A stretch of 32,684 nt of DNA from Chara braunii. Taxonomy: Eukaryota; Streptophyta; Charophyceae; Charales; Characeae. Each line of letters begins with the position of its first letter. The stretch's first letter is position 1. The stretch lies in assembly GCA_003427395.1 (NCBI GenBank), contig BFEA01001053.1:200562-233245 (forward strand). Reading direction: 5' to 3'. A program made the position numbers and the translations under genes. Under the pieces are notes generated by a model. It was given only the letters and a program-made list of their open reading frames with translations. It was not told the DNA's origin and ran no database searches. This document shows, piece after piece, positions 29,287-32,684 of this stretch.

Positions 29287-30225
29287 ATGGAATTCGGCAA
29301 CGAGAATGACAGCGGGGCGATTAACAGGCCTACCGGAGGGGAAGAAGCGGGACCGAGTCGAGAAAGGAGGATGACAAAGAGAAAGTTGTACATAGGGCTC
29401 ATATCCGGGCAAGTGGTAGGCAGGGGTGCAAGGAAGCGCGTGTGTAGAGGACCCTCGCCCCTCCGGAAGGGAAAAGGTATATATATCTCATCTGGGAGTG
29501 AGAGTGAGGAGAAAAGAGCAAGTGTGGGAGAAGGGGGCAATGCGGAGATGGGAAACAAGGCTCAGGCCTCTGATGAGGAAGGAGCCAAGAGGTGCGCACA
29601 ACGTGAGTCTGGGCATGGGGGAAGCGAGGGGAGACAGGACGTGCGCAACGAGCGTGAGGATGGAGAGGAGAGAAGGGAAAGCCCACTTGAAGGACGGAGC
29701 GGCCACGGCAGTTGTGAGGGGAGGTATCCGGACGTCGAAGAAGGATATGGAGGGAGGACATAGATTCCCTATAGCTACGATCCAAAGAACTTGACGGGCG
29801 GGTACAAACCCATACAGACGGAGAAAGAGGAGGACGAGGAGAAGGAAGTGCAGGAGGTTATAGAAACCAGCAGTGGGGATGAGAGGGATGGAATCTCAAG
29901 GCCTAGAGAAGAGAGGCGGCCCCCGATACACCAGCCACGCGAGGGAGCCTTCAGATGGGAGGATGAGTTTGGGTCAACGCCCAGCCATTGGTTTCAACAA
30001 TGGCTCAGTGTGATCAAACAAGAGTGGATTATTAAGACTCGAGACCTCGCGAAGGCAGGAATAGTAGTCACACCATTGGATTTCTACAATGAGATGGAGT
30101 TGCGAGAAATTGCAAGGAGGAGAAGAGAAATCATGGTCTCCGGCCTGGGGGTTAGAGGGCTAGCAGAAAGACAAAATGGACAAGGGGCCGAGCAAGTTGA
30201 GGCACAGGACAACAATAGGGATTAG
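29287..30225 (+). pseudogene. Accessory ORF downstream of integrase (one internal TAG)
   Basis: Not recognised. One frame of 312 codons from ATG 29287 (AAAAATGG context, as for gag) to TAG 30223, interrupted by TAG at 29761. First part is low complexity, rich in Gly, Glu, Arg and Ser (for example ISSGSESEEKR), probably disordered. C-terminal residues about 215-285 are more compact, with RWEDEFGSTPSHWFQQWL and a long helix ELREIARRRREIM. No signal peptide, membrane segment or envelope features are visible, so it is not an evident env gene. Its place 3' of pol on the same strand suggests an accessory retroelement protein. No similarity to copies A-C was seen. Confidence 0.5.
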
Positions 30226-30933
30226 ATGTTGACTAAGCGTTGGACAAGAATCCTGCCTTTTCATTTGAAAAACATTGGAACGACAAGAATGTGTATAGTA
30301 TGAGTAAAGTTTGCTAAGGATGAGTGATGAGAGAGCCAGCTAAGACTGCGTCACGATAAGTTAGAAGATAGCATTTTTTAGGCTACTTTCTGGATGAGCT
30401 ACCTTCGAAAGTGAGTATACAAGACGATGACACGGGGCATGGGATGAGACCGGTTGGGAAGGGTGTATTGTGAATTTTGGATGGAATGAGGATTGTGCTT
30501 TTGAGAAAAGAAGCTTTGAGTACAAATTGACAAGCAAAGCAAAACATTGAATGTTGGTCGAGTACAAGAGAGGTTAGGGAACCTATGGGTTAAGGGGCGT
30601 GAAGAACACTCCTTCCCTGGGAGCCTAATCTGACTGAGTCATTAATGAATCTGAGAATAGCCAAAAGCTGAGAAACCGAAAAAAGTGAAAATGGACGGGG
30701 CGCCCCTGTTTTTTGCTATGGTTGAACGGCCGGGTGGGCTAGTGCTGCTTGGGGTCGCGAGCCCCAACTCGAGTACTAGACGCTAAGTCGGATGCATGCA
30801 CGGATAATACATTGCTTTGAGAATGGATGAGGGGAACCGCACGCAGAAAACTGAAAAAAAATGGCCACCTTCTAACCTCCGAGATAGAAAATGGGATCCG
30901 TGTCCTCGAGGCCCACCCCCTCGGGCGCTAACA
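30226..30933. other. Non-coding stretch after accessory ORF
   Basis: No gene recognised. Plus strand remains A/G-rich. Possibly 3' untranslated region or LTR of element 2, which I cannot show. Confidence 0.35.
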
Positions 30934-31133
30934 TTGAGGATGGAAAGGAATGACCCTAACCAGACTGTCCGACTTGAGAATGGAAAGGAATGACCCTAAC
31001 CAGGCTGTTCAACTTGAAAATGGAAAAGAATGGCCCTAACTAGGCTGTTCGACTTGAGAATCGAAAGGAATGGACCTAACCAGGCTGTTCGATTTGAGAA
31101 TGGAAAAGAATGACCCTAACCAGGTTGTTCGGC
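30934..31133 (+). repeat. 40-bp minisatellite, 5 units
   Basis: Units begin TTGAGAATGGAAAGGAATGA at 30934, 30974, 31014, 31054 and 31094, exactly 40 bp apart, each followed by CCCTAACCAGGCTGTTCGAC with few substitutions. Confidence 0.93.
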
Positions 31134-31245
31134 AATGACCCTTGACTGAAATAGGCATTGGGGTCCCCTGCATAATTGATTGAGAAAGGTTGATTGAGAA
31201 GGGTTTATTGAGAATGAGTTGGAATGAGCAAGGAGAGATGAAAAA

Positions 31246-31636
31246 GGTCGGTGGGTCGGTCATTGAAATAGCCATGAGGATGGATGAAAGAGAATGATGC
31301 GTTGAAAAGAGAAGGGCAGGATAAAGAAGGCCGTGACTTAAGATGAGAAGGGCATAGACCGTTGGGACGGTCATAAGCATCGGATATTGAGGAATGTGAA
31401 AGTTGAGGATTGAAGGTGGACCGAAGGGTCGGTCTTGAGAAATGGCTATTGAAAGAGCGACCACCAGATCGGTCACGTGGGGTGGCCTTGTTGATGAGAG
31501 GCTGTCGGACCAGCCATGAGAATCAGCTGTGAGAAAGGACTGGAAATGGCATTGGATTGAGAGATTGAGGATTGGATATTGCATTGCATACGTCAGGGGA
31601 CCCTAGGCAATTTGATGAAAGGTCGTTGGGCCAACC
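31246..31636 (+). repeat. Dispersed short hairpin motif
   Basis: Six related elements at 31246, 31357, 31419, 31459, 31501 and 31621. Two are perfect hairpins: GACCGT-TGGG-ACGGTC (31357) and GACCGA-AGGG-TCGGTC (31419). Several are followed by text like ATGRAAATRGC. Spacing varies from 40 to 120 bp. Confidence 0.5.
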
Positions 31637-32588
31637 ATGGAAATAGCAAGAGATTGAGTTTTCCTTTCTTTCTAGTATCGGGCCTCAACGTAAGGGGGAT
31701 AGCGATGCGTGTACCGCAACCCCAGGACCTCTACCTGTCAAGGGAAAGTCTCAGCGCCGCCTATTCCTCATAAGGAAGGATATGGGTTGAAGGACCAAGT
31801 TATCTTTCTCTTTGATCGATGCTGGTCGTTCAGAACTAGCCCCGACAAACGAGCTCTAGTCGTGGAGTTCAAACTGCGCTTCATGTTGAAAACCTAAATG
31901 TCAAGGGCATGAAGCCAAACGGGCGAGGGAGCCATTCTTTTTCCTAAGTCTCTTTTCTTCTCCCCAGCCACACGCCACGCCGAAGAGGGGCGGCGCGGCT
32001 GTTTGGAATGGACCAAGGCTGCTCGCATTCAGTTGAGCGACACTGTCCAGAGGGAGGAATCAGGCGTGGTACCGGGTGGAAGCCGCAACCACCACAGGGC
32101 GAGTAACACCACCCTGTCGGATCATTACAACCGTTCCGGGACTAACCGCGAGGTCTTCGTAACTGCACTCGCAGACTAATAGAAATCCCCAGCTCTCTTG
32201 AAAGGAAGAGGCCGGATCCAAGAAAACACCACTCGGGAGGAACAATTCGCGAGAAAGCCTTTACGGCAAGACAGGGTCCTGGGAGGTTTGGATTGGACCT
32301 ACCTGCCAGATGTGAGGTGGTACCTCAGTAATGACGCCCGTCTCGTAAGCGGCAAAAAGTCGGACTAAGTAGAAGCATGAGGTGTTACCTGTCGAGGAAG
32401 GACTGATCACCCTTCCTTCTAGGTGCAGGTGGGCCGTTGTTCTTGACTAAGTTGGTGGGCCAAGGTCTCCGTTCCTCCGAGTGAGAACCAGTCGTGCGAT
32501 GGGGACATCGCATCTTGAGTGGTGGGAAGGTGTACCATCTACCGATGAAAAAGCGTGCAAAAAAAAAAAGAAGGTTACCATGAGCTCA
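31637..32588. other. About 950 bp without recognised gene
   Basis: Contains two acceptor-like pyrimidine tracts ending in AG (TTTTCCTTTCTTTCTAG near 31659-31675; TCTCTTTTCTTCTCCCCAG near 31950-31968). Open frames are short and lack motifs. An A-rich run lies at 32558-32569. Confidence 0.35.
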
Positions 32589-32592
32589 AGAG

Positions 32593-32684
32593 ATTGTGTA
32601 ATTGACCTTGCGCAGGCTTGAGAGAAGGTCTGGCAAGATGTCCAGAAGAGAAAAGAAATTGCGTAATTGACTTTGCGCAGGTTT
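32593..32684 (+). repeat. 65-bp direct repeat at right edge
   Basis: ATTGTGTAATTGACCTTGCG at 32593 recurs as ATTGCGTAATTGACTTTGCG at 32658. The array, if longer, continues beyond the window. Confidence 0.7.

Larger units (their letters stand above)
19470..30225 (+). mobile_element. Large decayed Ty3/gypsy retroelement with accessory ORFs (element 2)
   Basis: All parts lie on the plus strand: three tandem copies of an unknown family (19.5-22.0 kb), gag (22343), protease (24425), RT (25761), RNase H (26895), integrase (27270-28901), then another unknown ORF (29287-30225). The order protease, RT, RNase H, integrase is diagnostic of Ty3/gypsy. LTRs and a primer site were not identified, so limits given are those of the coding part. 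Extra ORFs upstream of gag recall giant plant Ogre-type elements, but no homology to those is claimed. Every section carries stops or frameshifts. Confidence 0.75.

Noticed and set aside
29287-30225. Envelope gene downstream of integrase
   Set aside because: No signal peptide, membrane segment or cysteine pattern; the protein is charged and soluble in character.

Overview
This window looks like repeat-dominated nuclear DNA of a plant-lineage (streptophyte) eukaryote. The reasons are a perfect plant-type primer binding site (TGGTATCAGAGC, pairing with initiator tRNA-Met), two Ty3/gypsy-type LTR retroelement remains, large AC, CT and TTC microsatellites, three kilobase-scale minisatellites, and no sign of operons or bacterial genes. 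The style of the gypsy polyprotein reminds me of charophyte algae such as Chara, but that is recollection and unproven. I see no intact host gene and no tRNA or rRNA gene.

Layout. 1-4.6 kb: non-coding DNA with AC microsatellites, degenerate short repeats, a 91-bp tandem duplication and one possible minus-strand exon. 4.6-9.6 kb: the 5' part of a decayed gypsy element (candidate 5' LTR, primer binding site, about 1.5 kb leader, gag broken by stops and a frameshift). 9.6-13.27 kb: purine-rich DNA without convincing ORFs, built from nested repeats (ten 26-bp units, three 162-bp units, a 1.45-kb-spaced duplication, hairpins with changed but still pairing arms). 13.29-16.46 kb: a pyrimidine-rich block of TTC repeats, three adjoining minisatellites with 91, 91 and 92-bp monomers, and a long CT tract holding a 25-base assembly gap. 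A splice-donor-like site just before this block and a TACTAAC branch-point-like site plus AG just after it raise the possibility that the block is one intron. 16.6-19.5 kb: no recognised gene.

19.5-30.2 kb is the main object: a decayed Ty3/gypsy retroelement with unusual cargo. Three tandem diverged copies of an unrecognised protein family (A, B, C) lie upstream of gag. Then follow gag (zinc knuckle), retropepsin-like protease, reverse transcriptase (YIDD), RNase H and a DD35E integrase, with few frame changes. Downstream of integrase, in the position of an env-like or accessory ORF, lies another unrecognised ORF with a charged first half and a compact C-terminal domain. Nearly every part is cut by isolated in-frame stops, mostly TAG, while the flanking frame stays well conserved. 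30.2-32.7 kb: non-coding DNA with a 40-bp minisatellite, short hairpin motifs and a 65-bp repeat.

In the intact ancestor gag would form the particle, protease would cut the polyprotein, RT/RNase H would copy the RNA and integrase would insert the copy. The role of the four accessory ORFs is unknown; they are the most novel part of the window.
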